The notes beneath the pieces were generated by a model. It ran no database searches and was not told the origin of the DNA. It was given only the letters and a program-made list of their open reading frames with translations. Both the position numbers and the translations under genes were made by a program. Below are positions 6,329 through 13,221 of a stretch of DNA of 16,311 nucleotides, in pieces (positions within the stretch are counted from its first letter, which is position 1; each line of letters opens with the position of its first letter). Source of the DNA: Chloroflexota bacterium. Lineage in GTDB: Bacteria > Chloroflexota > Dehalococcoidia > Lucifugimonadales > JADFKI01. The DNA lies in NCBI GenBank assembly GCA_022565015.1, contig JADFKI010000049.1, forward strand, positions 1 to 16,311, written 5' to 3'.

Positions 6329-7786
6329 ATTAGCAGCCCAACGCAATCGATTGCGGCCCACTACAAATGGTGGGCCTTTACCGCTATCTCCATCGGCCTG
6401 TTCACGTCTGTTGCAGACCACGGCGGCATCATCGTCGCCCTCCCCACGATCTCCGAGTATTTCGGCACCGATCTTCCTACCACGCAATGGGTCTTCCTGG
6501 GGTACGTCCTCACCGTTAGCGCGTTGCTGTTGCCCATGGGACGGCTGGCGGACGCTGTAGGGATTAAGAAGGTCTACGTCGCCGGCCTGGCCGTCTTTGT
6601 CATTGGAGCGTTGCTTGCGGGGATGTCGGACAGCATTCTCCAGCTGATCGGCTCGCGGGTCGTCATGGGGGTCGGGGCCGCCATGACGCAGGGCACTTCG
6701 ATGGCGATCGGTATTCTGGCCTTTCCCAGCGCCGAGAGAGGAAAGGCGATAGGGCTCCAGATGGGAGTCGTCGGCTTCGGCAATCTCGTGGGCCCTGCCG
6801 TCGGTGGCTTCGTCGTGAGCGCCTTTGGCTGGCGCGGTGTGCCGTTTGCAATTGCCGCGGTATCGGTCATCGCAATGCTGGCGGCGATCGTAATCCTGGA
6901 CGGACGCAAGATCGATCAGGACGGCGACCGAGGCCGATTCGATTGGCTTGGCGCAGTAGTATCGACGGTGGCGCTGGTTACCTTCTTGCTGGTGATGACC
7001 AGCGGCCCCAGGGTCGGCTGGATAAACGCCCCCGTCATTATCGCGATCTTGGCCATCGTGGCCTTGATATCGGGCTTTATTTGGATCGAGTTGCGGGCCG
7101 CGAACCCGATGTTGCACCTGGGCCATTTCAAGGAGAGATTGTTCACCTTCGGCGTGGCCGCGGCATTCATGTCCTTTACGGGGACGTCGGCCATGCGGTT
7201 CATGATGCCTTTCTTTCTTCAAGCCGTGCTGGGTTTCAGCCCCAGGCAGATCGGGCTGATGATCATTCCGTCAGCCCTGGCAATAAGCGTGGCCGGTCCG
7301 CTGGGAGGCATGCTCTCGGACCGGTACGGCTGGAGGTGGTTCAACGCCGGTGGACTGGCCCTGGTCGTAATTGGCCTGTTGATGCTGTCGAGGATCACTG
7401 AAACCTCGTCGGTCTACTTCGCGATAACAGGAATGTTTGTGCTTACCACCGGCAGCGGAACGTTCTACAGCCCCAACAGCAGCTCGGTCCTGAGTACCGT
7501 CAATGAGAGCGAATACGGCGTAATCGTGGGCTTTTTGAACCTGGTAAGAAACGCCGGTAACCTCACCGGCATCGCCGTCTCGACGGCCATCGTAACCGCG
7601 ACGATGGCGGCTTCCAATTATCCACCGACGCTTTCGGCCGTGTCGGAGGCCGGCGGCGAGGGCGTATTGATGGCGTTCACCGCGGGCCTAAGGCTAGCAT
7701 TTACGATATTGGCGGGTGTCGTCGCGGTGGGAATGGTGCTTTCGATGTTCAAGGGTTCCTCGCCTGATGATGTCGAATTCCAGTGA
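6329..7786 (+). CDS. MFS transporter, DHA2 (EmrB-like, 14-helix) type, lacking a standard start codon
   Basis: A drug:proton antiporter-type exporter of about 485 residues. TM1 reads WWAFTAISIGLFTSVADHGG, followed by IIVALPTISEYF and the TTQWVFLGYVLTVSALLLP helix. Motif A is GRLADAVGIKKV and motif C-like Gly/Pro patterns (GFGNLVGPAVGGFV) follow. The C-terminal half ends with SPDDVEFQ at TGA 7784-7786. Homology to the family starts well before the first standard start codon in frame, the TTG at 6524, which would remove TM1 and TM2. The natural beginning SSPTQSIAAHYKWW is preceded by ATT at 6329-6331, exactly where an ATG would be expected, so either ATT is used or the start was lost. A GAGAG lies about 6 bases upstream. 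It points away from the RiPP-type gene and could in principle export its product, but this is speculation. Confidence 0.85.
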   Translation: MSSPTQSIAAHYKWWAFTAISIGLFTSVADHGGIIVALPTISEYFGTDLPTTQWVFLGYVLTVSALLLPMGRLADAVGIKKVYVAGLAVFVIGALLAGMSDSILQLIGSRVVMGVGAAMTQGTSMAIGILAFPSAERGKAIGLQMGVVGFGNLVGPAVGGFVVSAFGWRGVPFAIAAVSVIAMLAAIVILDGRKIDQDGDRGRFDWLGAVVSTVALVTFLLVMTSGPRVGWINAPVIIAILAIVALISGFIWIELRAANPMLHLGHFKERLFTFGVAAAFMSFTGTSAMRFMMPFFLQAVLGFSPRQIGLMIIPSALAISVAGPLGGMLSDRYGWRWFNAGGLALVVIGLLMLSRITETSSVYFAITGMFVLTTGSGTFYSPNSSSVLSTVNESEYGVIVGFLNLVRNAGNLTGIAVSTAIVTATMAASNYPPTLSAVSEAGGEGVLMAFTAGLRLAFTILAGVVAVGMVLSMFKGSSPDDVEFQ

Positions 7787-7890
7787 TTCGCATTCGCCTG
7801 TTAAAAGCGTTGGCGGCATGAGACCGCATGTAGGCTTTGTAAAGTATTAGCAGTCGTAGACTATCGGGGGGATTACGGGGGAGGAGCCGA

Positions 7891-7920
7891 TTTCGCATTT
7901 TGCAGATCGAAGGATATAAT
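7891..7920 (+). promoter_or_regulatory. Candidate sigma-70-type promoter for the CoA-transferase/monooxygenase pair
   Basis: A perfect TATAAT (7915-7920) lies about 80 bases before the CoA-transferase start. The -35 position 18 bases upstream holds TTTCGC (7891-7896), a poor match. No terminator or other feature was found between 7787 and 7998. Confidence 0.4.
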
Positions 7921-7998
7921 GCTGGTACTCACAGAGAACCATGATTAGTCGGGTGCCGCCGTTTGACAAGGCGTTGGGCAGCCGGTGAGGAGCGCGAA

Positions 7999-9234
7999 AT
8001 GGCTTCAGATGCCAACGGTAAGGTTGGACCACTGGACGGACTTAGAGTCATCGACTGGACGATGTGGCAGTTTGGCCCGGTCTCGACGATGATGCTGGCG
8101 GACCTTGGCGCGGAGGTGATCAAGGTCGAGTCCCTGGACGGGGACCACGCCCGCCAGTTCCATCGCGTCAGCGGCGCGTCGTCGATGCTTCCCGAAGGCC
8201 TCAACGCCTACTTCGAGTCGCTCAATCGCCAGAAGTTCAGCATAGCGCTGGACCTCAAGAGCCCCAGGGGCACGGAGATCATGTACAAGCTGGTGAAGAA
8301 GTCGGACGTCTTCGTCCAGAACTTTCGCCAGGGCGTTGCCGAGCGACTCGGCCTGGGCTACGAGGACCTGAAGAAGCAGAACTCGCAGATAGTGTACGGC
8401 TCGGCGTCGGGCTATGGTCCGAAGGGGCCCGATTCCGGCAAGCCGGCCTTCGCGTACACGGGCGAGGCGCGGTCGGGCTCCCTCTGGTGGGCCGGCCCAA
8501 ACGACGGCAGGCCCTACAACCTGCAGAGCGTCGCCGACCAGGCCGCCGGAATCATGCTCTCTTACGGTGTGCTGGGGGCGCTGATGGCGAGGGAGCGGTT
8601 CGGCTTTGGACAGAAGGTCGACGTCTCCCACCTGGGAAGCATGATGTGGCTCGGCGGCAATCGCAACGGCATGGCCCTGCTGTCAGGCAACGAGCCCAGG
8701 CGTCAGGACAGAAGCTCCGCCCGCAACCCTCTTTGGAACGCCTACCAGTGTAAGGACGACAAGTGGATCGCCTTTTCCATGAACCAGAGCGACCGCTACT
8801 GGCCGGACTTCTGCAAGGCGATCGACAGGCCCGACTTGCCTGAGGACGAACGCTACGACAATATGGACGCGCGGACCGAGAATCGGGAGGAGCTAATCAA
8901 GCTCTTGGATGTAATATTCCTCACAAAGACCAGGGAAGAGTGGGGAAAGGCCATGGATGTCACGGGGGGTATAATCTGGGAGCGAGTGCAGGACATCTGG
9001 GACTTGCCCAATGACCCTCAGGTGATTGAGAACAACTACATCGTTGACTTCGATCACCCCGTGCTCGGACCGACCAAATACCTGCAAACCCCCGTCGGTT
9101 ATAGCGCCACACCACTCTCCACGAGAAAGTCGGCGCCCATACATGGCGAGGACACGGAGCGCATTCTGGTCGAGGTATTGGACTATACCTGGGAAGACGT
9201 TGAATCGCTCCATGATGAGGGAGTGATACTATAA
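7999..9234 (+). CDS. Family III CoA-transferase (CaiB/BaiF), catalytic Asp replaced by Ala
   Basis: Enzymes of this family move CoA between carboxylic acids through an aspartyl thioester. The 411 residues show the family landmarks: LRVIDWTMWQFGPVSTMMLADLGAEVIKVES at 15-45, SIALDLKSPRG at 81-91, DVFVQNFRQGVAERLGLGYEDL at 103-124, GSASGYGPKGP at 134-144, and a C-terminal domain beginning near RNPLWNAYQCKDDKWIAF. The start at 7999 has GAGGAG 6 bases upstream; an in-frame TTG at 7963 does not. In the catalytic loop the usual Phe-Asp is Phe-Ala (KPAFAYTGEARSG, Ala152), so the normal nucleophile seems absent. It may use another acid such as Asp145, be a non-catalytic partner subunit, or do different chemistry. 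The luciferase-like gene follows after 30 bases and is probably co-transcribed. Confidence 0.92.
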   Translation: MASDANGKVGPLDGLRVIDWTMWQFGPVSTMMLADLGAEVIKVESLDGDHARQFHRVSGASSMLPEGLNAYFESLNRQKFSIALDLKSPRGTEIMYKLVKKSDVFVQNFRQGVAERLGLGYEDLKKQNSQIVYGSASGYGPKGPDSGKPAFAYTGEARSGSLWWAGPNDGRPYNLQSVADQAAGIMLSYGVLGALMARERFGFGQKVDVSHLGSMMWLGGNRNGMALLSGNEPRRQDRSSARNPLWNAYQCKDDKWIAFSMNQSDRYWPDFCKAIDRPDLPEDERYDNMDARTENREELIKLLDVIFLTKTREEWGKAMDVTGGIIWERVQDIWDLPNDPQVIENNYIVDFDHPVLGPTKYLQTPVGYSATPLSTRKSAPIHGEDTERILVEVLDYTWEDVESLHDEGVIL

Positions 9235-9264
9235 CTTTTAACGAAATTCTAAGGAGAAGATAAT

Positions 9265-10395
9265 ATGCAGTTTGGCCTGTTCTACGAGTGGCCAAATCCT
9301 ACGTTCAGGAACTGGAAGACCCTTTTTGAAGAGGGTCTCGAGCAGATCAGATATTCAGAGGAATTGGGCTTCGACTACTGCCTCATCGCCGAGCACCATT
9401 TTACCAACTACGGCAACTCACCAGCCCCTCTTCTACAGGCGCTCTATATCGCCCAGCACACCAAGCGAATCAAGATAGGCACGGCGTCGGTCATACTTCC
9501 CGTGTGGCAGCCCCTGCGGTTGGCCGAGGAGGTTGCAGTCCTGGACAACCTTTCGGACGGAAGGTTCATGTGCGGTGTGGGAAGAGGATACCAGGCCTAC
9601 GAGATGGCTGGCTTTGGTGAAAACATCGAGGAGTCCAGAGTTCGCTTTCGCGAGTCTTTGGAGGTAATCTTGAAGGCGTGGACGTCCGATGAGTCATTCA
9701 CGTACGAGGGAGAGTACATTAAGGTCCCAAACCCGGTAACGATTTTCCCCAAGCCCCTGCAAAAGCCACACCCACCGCTCTTGATTACCGGGACCAGCGT
9801 GGAGTCCATGCAGCTGGCCGCGGAACTGGACATGCTTCCCTTCTCGTCCGGCATGATGGGCCAGGATGGCATTCGCCTACAGTATGGAGTATTAGCCCAC
9901 GCAAGCAATGCGTTGGGCAAGCCCGTTGACAATTTGAGGCTGGGGCTTCAGTGCATGACGTACGTCGCCCCGACGGATGAGGAGGCCTATGAAGGCCTGA
10001 AGTACGCCCGTTGGCAGAATCGCGCGCAACGCGGCCTCAACAGGCAGGACGTCAAAAACGGCAGTGTCGATTCGAGCCCGTATGAGGGGGAGTTGGACGA
10101 CGAGGCCTTTATGAAGAGGCTCTTTTTCGGCAGCCCAGAGACCCTAATAGAGAAGTTCAAGAGCCTTGCCGAGGTTGGCGGCACGCACATCAGCAACTGG
10201 ATGATGTTCGGGGGAATCGAGCACGAGAAGCTGATGCGGTCCATTCGACTAATGGGTGAAGAGATAATACCGGCGCTTCGAGATGTCAAGCCTCCCGCCG
10301 GCCTGGCAGAGGGGCTGCTGAAAGAACCCCTGGTGTCCAACGAGGAGCTGCAGGCTGCCAGGCTCGGACGGGCGCCGCGAGACATGGCCACGTAG
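9265..10395 (+). CDS. Luciferase-like (LLM class) flavin-dependent monooxygenase
   Basis: A TIM-barrel oxidoreductase of 376 residues that uses reduced FMN (or F420) and oxygen; the substrate is unknown. The resemblance to the LuxA branch is clear: MQFGLFYEWPNP at the N-terminus, then AEHHFTNYGNSPAPLL with His44/His45 at the position of the luciferase alpha His44. IKIGTASVILPVWQPLRLAEEVAVLD and the SDGRFMCGVGRGYQ flavin-binding loop follow. The C-terminal part carries FFGSPETLIEKFKSLAEVGGTHI, the usual cofactor-loop helix. The start has AAGGAGA about 8 bases upstream. It follows the family III CoA-transferase by 30 bases, suggesting oxidation of an acyl-CoA-linked or related substrate. A repeat and a MITE-like element separate it from the next gene. 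Confidence 0.93.
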   Translation: MQFGLFYEWPNPTFRNWKTLFEEGLEQIRYSEELGFDYCLIAEHHFTNYGNSPAPLLQALYIAQHTKRIKIGTASVILPVWQPLRLAEEVAVLDNLSDGRFMCGVGRGYQAYEMAGFGENIEESRVRFRESLEVILKAWTSDESFTYEGEYIKVPNPVTIFPKPLQKPHPPLLITGTSVESMQLAAELDMLPFSSGMMGQDGIRLQYGVLAHASNALGKPVDNLRLGLQCMTYVAPTDEEAYEGLKYARWQNRAQRGLNRQDVKNGSVDSSPYEGELDDEAFMKRLFFGSPETLIEKFKSLAEVGGTHISNWMMFGGIEHEKLMRSIRLMGEEIIPALRDVKPPAGLAEGLLKEPLVSNEELQAARLGRAPRDMAT

Positions 10396-10425
10396 GTCGC
10401 CGGGGCTAGGCGCTAGGCAGTTATC

Positions 10426-10507
10426 TCGAAGGATGGTTCGACAAGCTCACCACGAACGGAGAGCGTTCTTTCTGCCCGTTCGCCCTGAGCCTGTCGAAGG
10501 ATGGTTC
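10426..10507. repeat. REP-like palindromic repeat unit
   Basis: TTCGACAAGCTCACCACGAACGG (10437-10459) and its imperfect reverse complement (10476-10498, with CCTGAGCCTGTCGAA) form a long stem around a short loop. The unit is flanked by a 14-base direct repeat TCGAAGGATGGTTC (10426-10439 and 10494-10507). From memory, the sequence type with GAGC-CTGTCGAA arms is a common intergenic repeat in many environmental genomes; I cannot check this here. Confidence 0.7.
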
Positions 10508-10523
10508 ATTCTAAATAGACGTC

Positions 10524-10686
10524 TTGAGATAGCTACTAAGAAACTATCTCAAAATGGTCATGGGGGAGTCCTGAGGGGGCTATCCTCCTCTGGCAGAGGG
10601 CCTGGGGGATGTGCCCCCAGGAACAAAAACCCCAGAGGGTGGGAGGGCGGGAACAAAGCGTCCTCCTTTTTGAGATAGCTACTAAG
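10524..10686. mobile_element. MITE-like non-autonomous element
   Basis: An 11-base inverted pair, CTATCTCAAAA (10544-10554) and TTTTGAGATAG (10668-10678), bounds a G-rich interior. The 17-base direct repeat TTGAGATAGCTACTAAG occurs at 10524-10540 and 10670-10686, the left copy also forming a hairpin with the start of the element (TTGAGATAG/CTATCTCAA). Inside is a perfect 8-base stem CCTGGGGG-ATGTG-CCCCCAGG (10601-10621). No coding sequence is present. The right end lies 33 bases before the CoA-transferase start at 10720, so it may supply or replace that gene's leader. Confidence 0.6.
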
Positions 10687-10719
10687 TCGTAGACAAATAT
10701 GGAGTCCAGGAGCACGCAA

Positions 10720-11433
10720 TTGAAGAGCAAAGTGTTCGAAAGTTTTGAGGAAGCCGTCGCGGATATCCCAGACAACTCGACTATCATGCTGCCCGGCTTC
10801 GCGGGTCCGGGTACGCCCAGGAACCTGCTGGCCGCCTTGTTGGAGCAAGGAGCCACCGGGTTGACCGGCATATCCAACGGCTCCGGCGGGCGTGACGACA
10901 GCATGGACGTCAGTGTGCTGATAAATGCCGGCCAGTTCGACAAGATGATCATGGCCTTCACGGCTTCGCCGCATCCCTCAAACGTCACGATTTTCGACGA
11001 GCTTTACCAGTCCGGCAAGATCGAGGCCGAGCTCGTGCCGCAGGGCACGATGGCGGAGCGCATCCGGGCCGGGGGAGCGGGCATAGGGGGCTTCTATACC
11101 CGGACAAGCGTAGGAACGGAGCTCGCCGAGGGCAAGGAGCATCGGACCATCGACGGCAAGGAGTACGTGCTGGAGTACCCCTTGCATGCCGACTACGCGT
11201 TCATAAGGGCGTGGAAGGCGGACGCGTTCGGCAACCTTCAATACAGGCTCACCCAGCGCAACTTCAACCCGATCATGGCGGTGACCGCGAAGATCACGAT
11301 CGTCGAAGTGGAAGAGGACATCTTGGAGGCGGGCGAGTTCGACCCGGACAACGTTCACACGCCCGGCATATTCGTCGACCGCATCGTCAAGATTCCCGCT
11401 GATGGAATCTGGGACAAGGCGACCGGGCGATAG
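10720..11433 (+). CDS. 3-oxoacid CoA-transferase-type subunit A (family I)
   Basis: The alpha subunit of a family I CoA-transferase, which would pair with the next gene and transfer CoA between succinyl- or acetyl-CoA and an organic acid. The start chosen is the TTG at 10720, with AGGAG 7 bases upstream. It gives MKSKVFESFEEAVADI, the usual family N-terminus; the in-frame ATG at 10699 lacks a ribosome site. Landmarks are STIMLPGFAGPGTPRNLL (residues about 20-37), TGISNGSGG, VPQGTMAERIRAGGAGIGGFYT with the Gly-rich CoA-binding loop, and EYPLHADYAFIRAWKADAFGNL. The 237-residue length is normal. It is the first gene after the MITE-like element, 33 bases before the start subunit B by 33 bases after its stop, so the pair forms one operon. 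Confidence 0.93.
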   Translation: MKSKVFESFEEAVADIPDNSTIMLPGFAGPGTPRNLLAALLEQGATGLTGISNGSGGRDDSMDVSVLINAGQFDKMIMAFTASPHPSNVTIFDELYQSGKIEAELVPQGTMAERIRAGGAGIGGFYTRTSVGTELAEGKEHRTIDGKEYVLEYPLHADYAFIRAWKADAFGNLQYRLTQRNFNPIMAVTAKITIVEVEEDILEAGEFDPDNVHTPGIFVDRIVKIPADGIWDKATGR

Positions 11434-11466
11434 TTTTTTGGAATTCAGACAAAGGAATAGATCAGG

Positions 11467-12123
11467 ATGGAAAAGACTCCGCTAAACAGACAGCAGATGG
11501 CGGCGAGGCTTGCGCAGGAGTTCGAGGAGGGTTGGGTCGTCAACCTGGGCATAGGCATACCTACGCTCTGTTCAAACTATGCCGACGACGTAATACTTCA
11601 CGCTGAGAACGGCGTGATCGGCTATGGAGCGTTGCTGCCCAAGGGTGAAGAGGACCTTCACCTCGTAAACGCCGGCGGCCAGCACGTAAGCCTGAAGCCG
11701 GGCGCCTCGATAGTCCACCACGCCGACTCCTTCGTCATCGTCCGCGGCGGGCACATCGACGTAACGGTCATGGGCAGCTACGAGGTCTCTGAGAAGGGAG
11801 ATTTCGCAAACTGGAGGACCTCGGGACGCAAAGGCGGCGGAATCGGAGGCGCCATGGACCTGGCGATGGGCGCCAAACGGGTATTCATTGCCATGGAGCA
11901 TACGACCCGCGACGGCAGCCCTCGACTGCTAAAGGAGCTAAATCTGCCTGCCACTGCGAGGGGCGTCGTCATAGTGCTCATGACCAATCTCGGACTCATC
12001 GACATCACGCCGGAGGGATTTTGCCTTCGTGAGATAGCGCCGGGATATTCCCCGGAAGAGGTCCAGGAAATGACGGATGCGAAGCTGGCCGTTTCCCCGG
12101 CACTGAAGGAGATAGTCATCTGA
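11467..12123 (+). CDS. 3-oxoacid CoA-transferase-type subunit B (family I)
   Basis: The beta subunit carrying the catalytic glutamate. Its 218 residues contain VNLGIGIPTLCSNY (residues 25-38) and HAENGVIGYGALL, in which Glu47 of the ENG motif is the expected nucleophile that forms the glutamyl-CoA thioester. The Gly-rich RKGGGIGGAMDLAMGAKRVF and the late EIAPGYSPEEVQEMT segment are also typical. The gene follows subunit A by 33 bases with AAAGGA upstream of the ATG. All key residues are present, so unlike the family III enzyme in this window it looks catalytically competent. The acceptor acid cannot be told from the sequence; SCOT/ScoB-like and other short-chain acid transferases share these motifs. 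Confidence 0.94.
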   Translation: MEKTPLNRQQMAARLAQEFEEGWVVNLGIGIPTLCSNYADDVILHAENGVIGYGALLPKGEEDLHLVNAGGQHVSLKPGASIVHHADSFVIVRGGHIDVTVMGSYEVSEKGDFANWRTSGRKGGGIGGAMDLAMGAKRVFIAMEHTTRDGSPRLLKELNLPATARGVVIVLMTNLGLIDITPEGFCLREIAPGYSPEEVQEMTDAKLAVSPALKEIVI

Positions 12124-12274
12124 CCGACATGAGTATCGGACTCTCCGACTCCTATGAGGAATATCTCCCAGATGAATCGGGGTTCATTGGACCGGTGCGC
12201 CGGAGACGCCGTCGCCGCCAATATTTCTGTCTCGATTCGGGCAGCTCAAATTATGAATCAAGAGGAGTCCAACG

Positions 12275-13117
12275 TTGACCACCGCAGCTTACAAGTCCGG
12301 CGTTATCGAAGTTGCTGAGAACGTCTACGCGTTTATTCAGGAAAACTGTGCCACCAACGCCGGCTTCATCGTAAGCGACGAAGGCGTCATGGTGATCGAC
12401 TCGTTGATGACTCCGACGCTGGCGGGCAGGCTGTATGCCGCCGTCCGGAACGTCACGAAGGCCCCCATTCGATTTCTCATCAATACGCATTTCCACGGCG
12501 ACCACGTCTTCGGAAACCAGTATTTTCTGCCCGCCCCTATTGTCGCTCACGCCAACTGCCGGGACGAGCTGATGGAAAAGTTCGACGGCAACATGCAACG
12601 CTACAGGGCGAGGACCGAGCTGATTCCCGAGCTCGACCAGATAAAGATGACCCTGCCCGACGTCACCTTCGAAGACCGCATGAGCATTCGCCTTGGCGAC
12701 AGGGAGATTCAGCTGAGCTTCCACGGCCGGGCGCACAGCAACAGCGACATACTCCTGTACCTTCCCGAGGAGAAGCTGCTGTTTGTCGCCGACCTTGCCG
12801 TAAATAAGACCCTGCCCGCGTTTCCGGACGGGCATATCACCAAGTGGCTGACTGTGCTGGAGGAAGTGGCGAAGTTCGACGCGGACACGTTCGTTCCCGG
12901 TCACGGTCCCGTGGGCGACCGGTCGGACTTCGACGATGCGGTGGAGCTTCTGTCACTGCTTAACACCGAGATTCGCAGAGGATTCGACGGCGGGCTCTCG
13001 GAAGAAGATACCGTTAAGCAGGTCAACGTAGGCAGATTCGCGGACTTCGCCGGTCAGGATCGTGTCGGACTGATCACGAGAATGGCTTACCTGGCATACA
13101 GGGGCGAGCTGCGGTAG
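12275..13117 (+). CDS. Metallo-beta-lactamase-fold hydrolase
   Basis: A binuclear metal hydrolase of 280 residues. All ligands are visible: THFHGDH (His72, His74, Asp76, His77), His154 in GRAHSNSD, Asp173 in FVADLAVN and His210 in PGHGP. The N-terminus (VAENVYAFIQENCATNAGFIVSDEGVMVIDS) and the GRAHSNSDIL segment are those of the B3/quinoprotein-relay-like MBL proteins rather than true resistance enzymes. Start: TTG at 12275 with AGAGGAG about 7 bases upstream. It lies 150 bases after CoA-transferase subunit B on the same strand, and may hydrolyse a lactone, ester or thioester formed in the same pathway; this is inference. A 49-codon frame covers that gap and overlaps this start by a few bases, but has no ribosome site of its own. 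Confidence 0.92.
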   Translation: MTTAAYKSGVIEVAENVYAFIQENCATNAGFIVSDEGVMVIDSLMTPTLAGRLYAAVRNVTKAPIRFLINTHFHGDHVFGNQYFLPAPIVAHANCRDELMEKFDGNMQRYRARTELIPELDQIKMTLPDVTFEDRMSIRLGDREIQLSFHGRAHSNSDILLYLPEEKLLFVADLAVNKTLPAFPDGHITKWLTVLEEVAKFDADTFVPGHGPVGDRSDFDDAVELLSLLNTEIRRGFDGGLSEEDTVKQVNVGRFADFAGQDRVGLITRMAYLAYRGELR

Positions 13118-13151
13118 TTACCTGGGCGGGCTAGTTAAGGGCAAAAACCAC

Positions 13152-13187
13152 GAGCTGAGTTCGTGGCACGTGCCGCGAACTCAGCTC
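13152..13187. repeat. Long perfect hairpin between the hydrolase and the second monooxygenase
   Basis: GAGCTGAGTTCG (13152-13163) and CGAACTCAGCTC (13176-13187) are perfect complements around TGGCACGTGCCG, itself nearly a palindrome. No U-run follows, so it is not a classic terminator. It sits 34 bases before the start at 13222 and could be an attenuator, an RNA-processing site or a protein-binding palindrome. Confidence 0.6.
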
Positions 13188-13221
13188 CTAAATCTTGGAA
13201 GGGGTGAGCGGAGCCTAAGGC

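Noticed and set aside
12129..12278. A 49-codon frame filling the gap before the MBL gene, with its stop overlapping the MBL start
   Set aside because: No ribosome site at its ATG and an Arg run from a GC-rich patch; the composition looks like intergenic sequence, so it is not called as a gene.
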